Shown here one piece after another: positions 1-7,038 of a DNA stretch of 20,334 bases. The notes beneath the pieces are model-generated. The model was not told where the DNA came from. It did not search any database and saw nothing but the letters and a program-made list of their open reading frames with translations. How positions within the stretch are numbered: position 1 is the stretch's first letter; every line of letters begins with the position of its first letter. This DNA is from Candidatus Methylophosphatis haderslevensis (lineage in GTDB: Bacteria; Pseudomonadota; Gammaproteobacteria; Burkholderiales; Rhodocyclaceae): NCBI GenBank assembly GCA_016711925.1, contig JADJSA010000005.1:1-20334 (forward strand), read 5' to 3'. Made by a program: the position numbers and the translations under genes.

Positions 1-169
1 GGAAATCGGACACCATGAACATGACCTGGTCGAGCAGCAGCAGCCACACCACCACCGACTTCGGCAAGCCGGCCTGCGCCGCCAGGGCCGGCAGGAAGGC
101 GGCATAGACCACCCAGCAGAGCGACATGCAGAACTGGGCAAAGGCGAAAACCGGCAGCGTCGTCGACAT
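1..169 (-). CDS. MFS-type transporter, N-terminal fragment (cut by window edge)
   Basis: Partial gene whose start codon (complement of CAT at 167-169) and first 56 residues are inside the window; the rest lies beyond base 1. The protein begins MSTTLPVFAFAQFCMSLCWVVY and continues with FLPALAAQAGLPKSVVVWLLLLDQ. That is a first hydrophobic helix of about 20 residues, a short loop, then a second helix, as in the first two membrane spans of major facilitator transporters. The start lies only 5 nt after the rlhA stop, so the two genes are probably co-transcribed. No Shine-Dalgarno sequence is visible, which would fit translational coupling. The substrate cannot be told from this fragment, and another polytopic membrane family is possible. 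Confidence 0.6.
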   Translation of the reverse strand, partial: MSTTLPVFAFAQFCMSLCWVVYAAFLPALAAQAGLPKSVVVWLLLLDQVMFMVSDF

Positions 170-174
170 CGGCG

Positions 175-2118
175 CTAACGGCGGGCCGGGCCGGCTGATG
201 TGACGGCCGCCGGTGCCTTGCGGTGGAACGTCACCGGCACCGCCGGCGCGTCGGCCACCGATTTGCGCATGCTGCCGACCACGTGCATTTCGCACTTCTT
301 GCAATCGAAGCGCAGCGTGAGGCGTTCCTTGCCGTTGATCAGGGTCATCGGCTCGGCCCTGACCTGGCCGGAAAGGTCGAACTGCTTCAATTCCTTCGGG
401 CACAGGTTGAAGCTGTAGCGCAGGCAGTGCCTGGTGATCATCAGCGAGACTTCGCCACGTTCCTGGTTGGCCTCGTAGGCGGCATCGATCACCGCCACGC
501 CGTGCCTGGCGTAGAAGGCGCGCGCCTTGTCGTTGAACACGTTGCCCAGGTAGGACAACGCACTTTCCGGATAGACCGCCGGCGGCTCGACCGCCTGCGC
601 CCGCGGCGGGCGGCGATATGCCGCGAGGCGCGCGGCCTCCAGTCTTTCCACCGCATCCCGGCGCAGCGCATTGAGCGCACCGGCGGGCAGGAACCAGGCC
701 TGGGAGAGCTGCAGCGTCACCTCACCCGCACAGAACATCGAACTGCCGAGCTTGCCCAGTTGCTCGCAGATCGTGTGCACGGCACGCTCGGCGTTGTTTG
801 CCCGCTCCTTTGCATGGGCAAGCGGCGCGGTGATCGCGATGCCGTCCTCGTCGGTCATCGTCAAGGCAAATCCATCGGGCGTCTCGCTGAATCGAAGGTC
901 GACGCGGACACGTCGCTCGGCCGATTTCTTCTCCAGCAGACGCTCGAAGACCTGGTCGCGGTTGCGGAACAGCGCGGCCCCTGCAGCGAGTCCTTCGGCC
1001 ATACCGTTCGGATACAGCCGCGTACCCTCGACACGGTTGATACCCAGGCCGACCAGTTCCTTGTGGCTGCCGAAAAACGACAATCCGTCGCCGTTGTGGA
1101 TCGCCGCGTTCGCCTCGACCTCGATGAAATCGCTGCCCACGCGCAGCACGGTGCCGATCTGCTCGCCGACGAAGGCCGGGCTGTCGAAGGCCTCAATGCC
1201 GTGCTGCCGCTCGTTGGTGAAGTAGTCGGTGAGGCCGCGGTTGAAGGTTTTCTCCGGCTGCGGCGCGAACGCGAACGTGCTGCGCCCGCTCGACGCGCGG
1301 CGATAGTCCGGCAGGTCCGCGAGCACTTGGTCGAGCAGTTGCCGATAGCGTGCGGTGATGTTCTTGACGTAGCCGAGATCCTTCAGCCGCCCTTCGATCT
1401 TGAACGAACTGATGCCGGCCTCGATCAGGGCGCGCAAATTCGCACTCTGATCGTTGTCCTTCATCGACAGCAGATGCTTTTCGTGCGCCACGATACGCCC
1501 CTGCCCGTCGGCCAGCGTGTACGGCAGGCGGCAGGCCTGCGAGCATTCGCCGCGATTGGCGCTGCGCCCGGTATGCGCATGGCTGATGTAGCACTGGCCG
1601 CTATATGCCACGCACAACGCGCCGTGTACGAAGAACTCGAGCGTGTATTCGGTTTGCGCCGCCACCGCGCGGATCTGTTCGAGCGAAAGCTCGCGGGCCA
1701 GCACGATCTGCGAGAAGCCCGCTTCCTGCAGGAAGCGCGCCTTGGCCGGCGTGCGGATATCGGTCTGCGTGCTGGCATGCAACTGGATCGGCGGCAGATC
1801 GACTTCTAGCAGCCCCATGTCCTGCACGATCAGGGCGTCGGCGCCAGCCTCATAAACCTGCCAGACGAGGCGACGCGCCGCGTCGATCTCGTCGTCACGC
1901 AGGATGGTGTTGAGGGTGACGAATACCTTCGCCGCATAGCGGTGCGCGTGGCGCACCAGGCGTTCGATGTCAGCCACCGGGTTGCCGGCGCCGGAACGCG
2001 CGCCGAAGGCGGGACCGCCGATGTAGACGGCGTCGGCCCCATGGTCGATCGCCGCGATGCCGAAGTCGGCATTCCTGGCGGGCGAGAGCAGTTCGAGTTC
2101 GCGGCGGTTCGCTGTCAT
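175..2118 (-). CDS. rlhA: 23S rRNA 5-hydroxycytidine C2501 synthase (peptidase U32 family)
   Basis: 647-residue U32-family protein. The length fits RlhA/YdcP (about 650 residues) and not the shorter TrhP/YegQ (about 450). The E. coli member hydroxylates C2501 of 23S rRNA; despite the family name it is not known to act as a protease there. The N-terminal TIM-barrel-like part starts ELELLSPARNADFGIAAIDHGADAVYIGG. The family signature lies at about residues 165-200 (HGALCVAYSGQCYISH, then GECSQACRLPY), with Cys169, Cys176, Cys192 and Cys196 as likely metal or Fe-S ligands. KDLGYVKNI follows the SFKIEGR motif. A collagenase-like C-terminal region ends with FDCKKCEMHVVG. ATG at 2118 gives the expected N terminus. 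The MFS gene follows 5 nt downstream and a LysR gene lies 93 nt upstream on the same strand. Confidence 0.9.
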   Translation of the reverse strand: MTANRRELELLSPARNADFGIAAIDHGADAVYIGGPAFGARSGAGNPVADIERLVRHAHRYAAKVFVTLNTILRDDEIDAARRLVWQVYEAGADALIVQDMGLLEVDLPPIQLHASTQTDIRTPAKARFLQEAGFSQIVLARELSLEQIRAVAAQTEYTLEFFVHGALCVAYSGQCYISHAHTGRSANRGECSQACRLPYTLADGQGRIVAHEKHLLSMKDNDQSANLRALIEAGISSFKIEGRLKDLGYVKNITARYRQLLDQVLADLPDYRRASSGRSTFAFAPQPEKTFNRGLTDYFTNERQHGIEAFDSPAFVGEQIGTVLRVGSDFIEVEANAAIHNGDGLSFFGSHKELVGLGINRVEGTRLYPNGMAEGLAAGAALFRNRDQVFERLLEKKSAERRVRVDLRFSETPDGFALTMTDEDGIAITAPLAHAKERANNAERAVHTICEQLGKLGSSMFCAGEVTLQLSQAWFLPAGALNALRRDAVERLEAARLAAYRRPPRAQAVEPPAVYPESALSYLGNVFNDKARAFYARHGVAVIDAAYEANQERGEVSLMITRHCLRYSFNLCPKELKQFDLSGQVRAEPMTLINGKERLTLRFDCKKCEMHVVGSMRKSVADAPAVPVTFHRKAPAAVTSAGPARR

Positions 2119-2167
2119 GGAAGGTGTGCTCGGCGACGCGGCCCGCCGGCAATTGGCTTTGGACGCG

Positions 2168-2197
2168 ATTATCCCCGAGTTGAATACGCGCCGTCGA
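2168..2197 (-). promoter_or_regulatory. Candidate sigma70-type promoter for rlhA
   Basis: On the minus strand, TCGACG (2192-2197) is followed by 18 nt and then GATAAT (2168-2173), about 50 bases upstream of the rlhA ATG. The -10 matches the consensus at five of six positions and the -35 at four of six. If used, rlhA and the MFS gene could be transcribed independently of lysR. This is a sequence match only. Confidence 0.35.
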
Positions 2198-2211
2198 GCC
2201 GCGGCAGCCCG

Positions 2212-3099
2212 TCAGATCGGCCGATCGCGTTCCTCGTGCAACCAGGCGCGCAGCGCGTCCCGGCTCGGGGAGTGAGGTGCATGCTTTGGCCAGACAAGGT
2301 AATACGACCAGGGCGATGGCAAGGCCACATCGAACAGCCGCACCAGCTTGCCATTGGCCAGGTCCGCCTCGGCAATCGACCGGCGGGTCAACGCAATGCC
2401 GGTACCATCGATCGCCGCTTCGAGCATCAGCGCCGCGTCGCTGAAAGCCGTGCCCTGGGTCGGTTCTGGCAAGTCGAGATTGGCCACGCGAAACCAGGGC
2501 GCCCAGTACTCGCCTTCCGAGGCGAGCAATAGCGGGTACCGCCGCAGATCTGCCGGGCGCTTCGGCAGCCGGCCATGGTTCAGGGAGGGACTGCAAACCG
2601 GAAAGAACTCGTCGGGCATGAAGAGTTCGGCGTGCACGTTGGGCCAGCCACCTTTGCCGAAGCGGATCGCGATGTCGACATCTTCGCGCGTGAAATCGGC
2701 GAGCCGCGTAGTCGTGTCGATGCTCAGGTCGAGTCCGGGATGGCGCTCCATGAAGCGCCCCACGCGCGGCATCAGCCAGCGCGCGCCGAACGACGGCAGG
2801 ACGCTGATGCGCAAGCGGCGGCCGCGGTCCGCCCGCCCGATCGACGCGGCAGCCTCTCCGATCAGGTTGAGCGCGGCGCGAACCCGGTCGGCGAAGTACA
2901 GACCATCGAGCGTGAGCGTGACGCGACGCCCGGTGCGCGCGAACAACTGCACGCCGAGAAACGCCTCGAGAGCCCGCACCTGGTGGCTGACAGCGCCGTG
3001 AGTCACGTGAATCTCGTCCGCGGCGCGGGAAAAGCTTTCGAGCCGGGCGGCCGATTCGAACGCCCGCAGGGCTGAAAGTGGCGGTAGTCGGTGGGCCAT
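2212..3099 (-). CDS. LysR-family transcriptional regulator, GcvA-like
   Basis: 295-residue LysR-type regulator. The N-terminal winged helix-turn-helix spans roughly residues 8-65 (PPLSALRAFESAARLESFSRAADEIHVTHGAVSHQVRALE), followed by a periplasmic-binding-like effector domain from about residue 90 (LRISVLPSFGARWLMPRVGRF). THGAVSHQVRALE and the SFGARWLMPR segment are typical of the GcvA branch, which includes regulators of glycine cleavage, beta-lactamase (AmpR) and other targets. DVDIAIRFGKGGWPN and DGTGIALTRRSIAEADLANGKLVRLFD are conserved effector-domain stretches. The target is unknown. The neighbouring genes, a divergent small membrane protein and the downstream rlhA, give no clear metabolic clue. 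LysR regulators often repress themselves from the divergent intergenic region, here 3100-3346. Confidence 0.9.
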   Translation of the reverse strand: MAHRLPPLSALRAFESAARLESFSRAADEIHVTHGAVSHQVRALEAFLGVQLFARTGRRVTLTLDGLYFADRVRAALNLIGEAAASIGRADRGRRLRISVLPSFGARWLMPRVGRFMERHPGLDLSIDTTTRLADFTREDVDIAIRFGKGGWPNVHAELFMPDEFFPVCSPSLNHGRLPKRPADLRRYPLLLASEGEYWAPWFRVANLDLPEPTQGTAFSDAALMLEAAIDGTGIALTRRSIAEADLANGKLVRLFDVALPSPWSYYLVWPKHAPHSPSRDALRAWLHEERDRPI

Positions 3100-3130
3100 C
3101 TCTGTTAGTTTTTCTCACATCTGACGGCAA

Positions 3131-3159
3131 AATATATCGTTTGATTGCTCGATTGGCAA
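3131..3159 (-). promoter_or_regulatory. Sigma70-type promoter for the LysR gene
   Basis: On the minus strand, TTGCCA (3154-3159) and TATATT (3131-3136) are separated by exactly 17 nt, 31 bases upstream of the LysR start codon. Both hexamers are close to consensus. The segment 3120-3175 is conspicuously A+T-rich for this genome and contains ATTGNNNNNATTGGCAAT-like repeats that could hold a LysR (T-N11-A) autoregulatory site. That last point is inference. Confidence 0.55.
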
Positions 3160-3346
3160 TCCATAACATTCCATTGACGCGACACTCTGTTCCGGCTGAA
3201 CTCCCGACCCGCAAGGTCAATGGCGGAAGCCGGATAAGGTGACATGGATTCACACCTCACCGCACCCCTTCAGTGATGTAGCGCCGGGGCGAACGAGCAC
3301 CACAAGGCTCGATCCGCCGACCACGACGACAGAAAGGAGATTGACC

Positions 3347-3646
3347 ATGTGCGCACGCCTCGCAACACCGGCCATAGAACCGGCCAGGCAAGCCGGCCGT
3401 AAAAGTGACCTCTGGATCGCGCGCCCAAGCAAGGGCCGGGACCTGCTGACTTCCGTGCTGATGTCGGCGCTGCTGGTGCAGACCGTTGCAGTGTTCGTGG
3501 CGGCATTCGGTTCCGGTGCCGTCACGCACACGCCGGTGTCGAACGAGCAGGTCGCGCGCACCAAGCCACATTCCGGTGCCGCCACCACATGCCAGCAGGA
3601 GCCGGGCGCACCTCAACCGGGCAAGGCCAGGACAATCGCGCTGTAA
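3347..3646 (+). CDS. Small single-span membrane protein, function unknown
   Basis: 99 residues, not recognised. The start is chosen because AAAGGAGA at 3333-3340 stands 6 nt before ATG 3347, one of the best ribosome binding sites in the window; the longer in-frame start at 3239 lacks one. The N terminus is basic (ARQAGRKSDLWIARPSKGRD). One hydrophobic helix runs from about residue 33 to 55 (LLTSVLMSALLVQTVAVFVAAF). The tail is Pro/Thr-rich and polar, with a single Cys. The charge pattern suggests a cytoplasmic N terminus and a periplasmic C terminus. It is divergent from the LysR gene across 247 bp, so it is a candidate LysR target. Confidence 0.55.
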   Translation: MCARLATPAIEPARQAGRKSDLWIARPSKGRDLLTSVLMSALLVQTVAVFVAAFGSGAVTHTPVSNEQVARTKPHSGAATTCQQEPGAPQPGKARTIAL

Positions 3647-3669
3647 CAACCAACTGCACTATCGGCGCC

Positions 3670-3716
3670 CCCGGGCCGGACTTGGACGACGCCGGCCCGG
3701 GTGTCGCGCGCGACAC
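3670..3716. terminator. Stem-loop plus adjoining perfect palindrome in a convergent gap
   Basis: CCCGGGCCGG (3670-3679) and CCGGCCCGGG (3692-3701) form a perfect 10-bp inverted repeat with a 12-nt loop. It shares its last base with a perfect 16-bp palindrome, GTGTCGCGCGCGACAC (3701-3716). The pair sits just after the stop of the small membrane protein gene and faces the 3' end of the convergent broken gene, so a bidirectional transcription end is the simplest role. No U-tract follows, so it is not a standard Rho-independent terminator. Confidence 0.4.
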
Positions 3717-3754
3717 CAGACCAGCGGCTTGTAGCGGTCAGAAGAGGCAGTAGG

Positions 3755-3818
3755 GCCAGCGTCGATTTTCTCGTCGTAGCCCACCGGATCCGAGTTTGCA
3801 TGTTTGTGCGACGCTGGC
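3755..3818. repeat. Long-range 10-bp inverted repeat
   Basis: GCCAGCGTCG (3755-3764) and its exact complement CGACGCTGGC (3809-3818) flank 44 nt of sequence that is less G+C-rich than the surroundings. It could form the base of a structured RNA or a cruciform. No protein-coding signal was seen across it. The rest of 3719-3910 holds shorter inverted repeats such as GTCGGCCGAC (3837-3846). Confidence 0.4.
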
Positions 3819-3910
3819 ATTCCTTGTCTATCGTGCGTCGGCCGACTTGGACGCATCGACGCTGCAGTAGGAGGCGTCCGACCACGATTGTTCCTGTTCT
3901 TCCGGCAGCC

Positions 3911-4555
3911 TCAGCGGAAATCGAGAAGCCAGGCGCCGCAGCGCCCGGCGACGCATAGCGGCGCCGGGAAATCCGGCGTGTTCGCCGGCGGTCCGGCGCA
4001 CCCCAGCATCCTTGGGTCGCCGCCCATGCGCCACGCCTGCTTTCTTGCCGCGGACTCATGTTGCGAGACCGCGCTCGTCGTCGAACACCCGTAGGGCAGT
4101 GCGACGCACTGGGATGCCCGCGAACAGATTTGCCATTCGGCTGGCAGGGACAACCGGCTGTCGTCCCGCCTGCGCAATCGACCCAATGCTGTCGCCGAGG
4201 CGACTTCGGCGCGACCGAGCAGCATCGACGGCTCCATCAAGTATTCACTACCGAAAATCCATCGCCCGCCGGCACCGAAGCGGATGTGGCAGGAACTCAG
4301 CCCCTAGCGCTGCAAGGTGAACGACTTGGCGTCGATCCCCCGCAGCGGATGTTCGATCGTGAAAACAACTGACGAATCGCCGGCCTGACTGACGACACCG
4401 ATGAACGCTAGCGGCGCTTCCGACAGGCGCTGCGAAAATGGCTGCGTCGGCTGAACGAACTTGCACGCCCAAGCGCCCTGTGCCGCCAGCGCGAGCGCGA
4501 GTGCCAGGCCGAGGCGCGCGCCGCCTGCCCGGCGCTGTCGAGGTGATTTGGTGAG
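3911..4555 (-). pseudogene. Broken gene for a Cys-rich secreted protein (in-frame TAG, no start codon)
   Basis: A single minus-strand frame is open from 4597 to the TGA at 3911, interrupted only by TAG at 4304-4306. Read through, it gives a basic segment (TKSPRQRRAGGAR), a hydrophobic signal core (LGLALALALAAQGAWA) and a likely cleavage site before Cys (codon 4463-4465). A first domain follows (CKFVQPTQPFSQRLSEAPLA...HPLRGIDAKSFTLQR), then, after the TAG, SSCHIRFGAGGRWIFGSEYL and a C-terminal Cys-rich region (WQICSRASQCVALPYGCSTT ... LGCAGPP ... APLCVAGRCGAW). Paired cysteines suggest disulfides in the periplasm. The first half vaguely resembles netrin/TIMP-like folds, but I would not name it. 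There is no ATG, GTG or TTG in frame; the codon where a start is expected is CTC (4553-4555). An ATG at 4576-4578 is in another frame. Substitution plus decay, or sequencing error, could explain both lesions. It lies just downstream of the ABM-domain gene on the same strand. Confidence 0.6.
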
Positions 4556-4597
4556 TCCGCCACCGCCGTCTGCGCCATACGCCGCAAAGGCCGGCCT

Positions 4598-4960
4598 TTA
4601 CCGCCGGAAGCCCATTTCCACGGTGAAGTACTGCGGCGAGAGTGCCTTCAGCGGTTCGCGCAGTTTTTCGATTTCGGCGGCCGGCGCGTGCACTTCGAGG
4701 CGGGTGATGTCGGCGATCTTCAAGGCTTCCTGCAGCGGCGCGCCGACGTTGTCGAGGTGCGCCAGCAAGCCGGCCGCATCGTCATAGCCTTCGCGGCAAT
4801 GCACGTTCTCGCCGTCGAAACTGAAGGCGTAATGCACGCACTTGGGCTCGCTCGCGGTCTTGGCGACGAACTGGTCGCACAGCGCCTTGAACGCGCCGAG
4901 CTTGCCGGCGTGGACCTTGAAGTAGGGAACGAGGGTGCAGCAGGTATCCTGTTTGGCCAT
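4598..4960 (-). CDS. Antibiotic biosynthesis monooxygenase (ABM) domain protein
   Basis: 120 residues. The sequence CTLVPYFKVHAGKLGAFKALCDQFVAKTASEPKCVHYAFSFDG followed by CREGYDDAAGLLAHLDNVG matches the ABM/quinol-monooxygenase-like dimeric alpha-beta barrel: a first strand, a helix, a strand ending in Y-F-S-F, then RE.Y.DA.....HL. YgiN-type members act on quinols without cofactor, but many relatives have no known substrate, so no activity is assigned. The start at 4960 is preferred because GGAG stands 7 nt upstream; an in-frame ATG at 4972 would add four residues. It is transcribed away from the DOMON-like gene across 168 bp. Confidence 0.75.
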   Translation of the reverse strand: MAKQDTCCTLVPYFKVHAGKLGAFKALCDQFVAKTASEPKCVHYAFSFDGENVHCREGYDDAAGLLAHLDNVGAPLQEALKIADITRLEVHAPAAEIEKLREPLKALSPQYFTVEMGFRR

Positions 4961-5128
4961 TGTCTTCTCCATTCTCGATGATTGTGGTTGGTGCTTGCGC
5001 CGGCAATTGTGCGCCGGATTTTTCCGCGGCGCATCCGGGCAGACCCGCACCCGCGCGCAAGAGCCGATGCGCCTGATCGAGGGGCCGCCGAGGTAGAGTA
5101 TCGGTCCCGCGCCCACCGACGCTTCGAC

Positions 5129-5710
5129 ATGTCTTCGCCGCTGCGCCACACCAACCAGATCGAACTCCTCTGCCATCGCCAGAGGCTGTGCCCGTTCGTG
5201 CGTTCGATCGCGGTCGCACTCGGCCACGATGCGGCTGGCCTGCACCTGGCCTATTGCCTGACCGGCGATCTGGCGCAACTGCGCCTTCCTGCGGCGAGCG
5301 CGCCGGCCGCGGCAGGTCGCCTCTGGGCGCAGACGTGTTTCGAGGCTTTCATCGCGGCAAGCTCGGACGACGGCTACCGCGAGTGGAATTTTTCGCCCTC
5401 GGGGCAGTGGGACCACTACACCTTTTCCGGGTACCGCGAACGCGCGCTGCCGAACGAATCCGCCGGCGCCCCGGCCACGCCGGCGATTCACGTCGATCGC
5501 ACAACGGATTCAATTCAACTCGATGCGCATATTGCGTTGCCGCCGTGGCGTTGCGCAACACTGGCTATCGGGCTGTCGACCGTGGTCGAGGACATCGACG
5601 GGGGTCTGTCATACTGGGCGCTGGCCCATCCGTCGGCGCGTCCGGACTTTCATAGTCGCGCAGGATTTGCCCTCTCGCTCGACCTCGCGACGAACGCGTT
5701 TTTCATCTGA
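5129..5710 (+). CDS. DOMON-like domain protein
   Basis: 193 residues from ATG 5129. The frame is open further upstream, but that part (Arg/Pro-rich) looks like noncoding read-through. The region LWAQTCFEAFIAASSDDGYREWNFSPSG, then QWDHYTFSGYRERA, and later LSYWALAHPSARPDFHSRAGF, is characteristic of the small DOMON-like proteins often annotated beside murein-related genes. DOMON folds are beta-sandwiches that bind heme or sugars; no ligand can be inferred here. No signal peptide is visible. The stop is 9 nt before the NamZ start, so the two genes form an operon. Confidence 0.7.
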   Translation: MSSPLRHTNQIELLCHRQRLCPFVRSIAVALGHDAAGLHLAYCLTGDLAQLRLPAASAPAAAGRLWAQTCFEAFIAASSDDGYREWNFSPSGQWDHYTFSGYRERALPNESAGAPATPAIHVDRTTDSIQLDAHIALPPWRCATLAIGLSTVVEDIDGGLSYWALAHPSARPDFHSRAGFALSLDLATNAFFI

Positions 5711-5719
5711 AGGAACGCC

Positions 5720-6918
5720 ATGAAGTTCGGCATCGACCGGCTGATCGACGAACCCGCGCTGCGCGCGCCGCTCGAGGGCAAGCGCGTTGCGCTGCTCGCA
5801 CACCCGGCCTCGGTCACCCGCGATCTCACCCACTCGCTTGACGCGCTGGCGCGGCTGGGATAAAGCTCACCGCCGCATTCGGCCCGCAGCACGGCTTGCG
5901 CGGCGACAAGCAGGACAACATGGTCGAGTCGCCGGATTTCGTCGATCCGGCGCACGGCATTCCGGTATTCAGCCTGTACGGCGAAGTGCGCCGGCCGACC
6001 GACGCGATGATGGCGGGCTTCGACGGGCTGCTGGTCGATCTGCAGGATCTCGGCTGCCGCATCTACACCTTCATCACCACCTTGCGCTATGTGCTCGAAG
6101 CCGCCGCCGCGCACGCCAAATCGATCTGGATACTCGACCGGCCGAATCCGGCCGGCCGGCCCGTGGAGGGCCTCACGCTGCGACCTGGCTGGGAGAGTTT
6201 CGTCGGCGCCGGCCCGCTGCCGATGCGCCACGGTCTGACCCTGGGCGAACTGGCCAACTGGTTCATTGCCGAACTCGGTCTGCAGGTCGATTGCCACGTG
6301 ATCCACATGGAGGGTTGGTCACCCGATGCGCCGCCCGGCTACGGCTGGCCGCTGGGCGAGCGCACCTGGATCAACCCGAGCCCGAACGCGCCGAACCTGT
6401 CGATGGCGCGCTGCTACGCGGGCACCGTCATGCTCGAAGGCACGACGCTCTCCGAGGGCCGCGGCACCACGCGCCCGCTGGAACTTTTCGGCGCGCCCGA
6501 CCTTGACGCCGGCGCCTTGCTGCGCGAAATGCAGCGCTGTGCCCCGCACTGGCTGGCCGGCTGTCGCCTGCGCGAATGCTGGTTCGAGCCGACCTTCCAC
6601 AAACACGCCGGCAGGCTCTGTGCGGGTATCCAGATTCATGTCGAGGACGCACGCTACGATCACGCCGCGTTCCGCCCCTGGCGGCTGATGGCAGCGGCTT
6701 TCAAGGCGCTGCGCAATCTGCGCCCCGACTACCCGATCTGGCGTGATTTCGCCTACGAGTACGAGCACGACCGGCTGGCGATAGACCTGATCAACGGCAG
6801 CGCGCTGCTGCGCCAGTGGGTGGACGATCCCGCTGCCACCGCCGACGACCTCGACTGGATCGCCCGCGCCGACGAAAGCGCCTGGCTGCAGGCCCGCGCG
6901 GCTCACCTGCTTTACTGA
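5720..6918 (+). pseudogene. NamZ-type exo-beta-N-acetylmuramidase (DUF1343), one-base frameshift
   Basis: ATG 5720 with AAGGAA upstream starts a frame that gives MKFGIDRLIDEPALRAPLEG and ends at TAA 5861-5863. Sequence from 5863 continues the same protein two frames over: KLTAAFGPQHGLRGDKQDNM. Adding one base at GGGATAAAG (5857-5865) restores LGIKLTAAFG and one 399-residue product, the usual family length. Family motifs are GPQHGLRGDKQDNM, DLQDLGCRIYTFITTL, ILDRPNPAGRPVEG, LTLGELANWF and EGTTLSEGRGTTRPLE. NamZ enzymes release terminal MurNAc from peptidoglycan fragments. No signal peptide is evident in the visible N terminus, so cytoplasmic recycling is possible. The frameshift may be genuine or a sequencing error; everything downstream is intact, which favours error. 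It is preceded by the DOMON-like gene. Confidence 0.8.
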
Positions 6919-6944
6919 AAGGCGCCGTCGCGAACCGCTCGGCA

Positions 6945-6960
6945 GCCCGCCGCGGCGGGC
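6945..6960. terminator. Perfect G+C palindrome after namZ
   Basis: GCCCGCCGCGGCGGGC is a perfect 16-bp inverted repeat 26 nt after the NamZ stop and upstream of the purC promoter. It can form a strong stem, but it is followed by GCCATTTG and not a clear T-run. A role in ending the DOMON-namZ transcript is inferred from position. Confidence 0.35.
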
Positions 6961-7005
6961 GCCATTTGCCGATGCTGCGGTTACTTCGCACCCGCCGGGC
7001 GCCGC

Positions 7006-7011
7006 TATAAT
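7006..7011 (+). promoter_or_regulatory. -10 element (TATAAT) of the purC promoter
   Basis: An exact TATAAT lies 28 nt upstream of the GTG start at 7039. No good -35 is seen at 16-18 nt; TTACTT at 6981-6986 (19-nt spacing) is the nearest. Transcription would begin near 7018. This makes an in-frame TTG at 7018 unusable as a start and supports GTG 7039. Confidence 0.5.
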
Positions 7012-7038
7012 CCGGCTTTGCCTGCCCGGTTGCCAAGC

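Noticed and set aside
223..1809. 528-codon plus-strand frame
   Set aside because: Lies antisense to rlhA; His/Arg/Gln-rich composition typical of a shadow frame.
4996..5022. Direct repeat TGCGCCGG around CAATTG as an operator between divergent genes
   Set aside because: Short, G+C-biased, and without a matching second element; likely chance.
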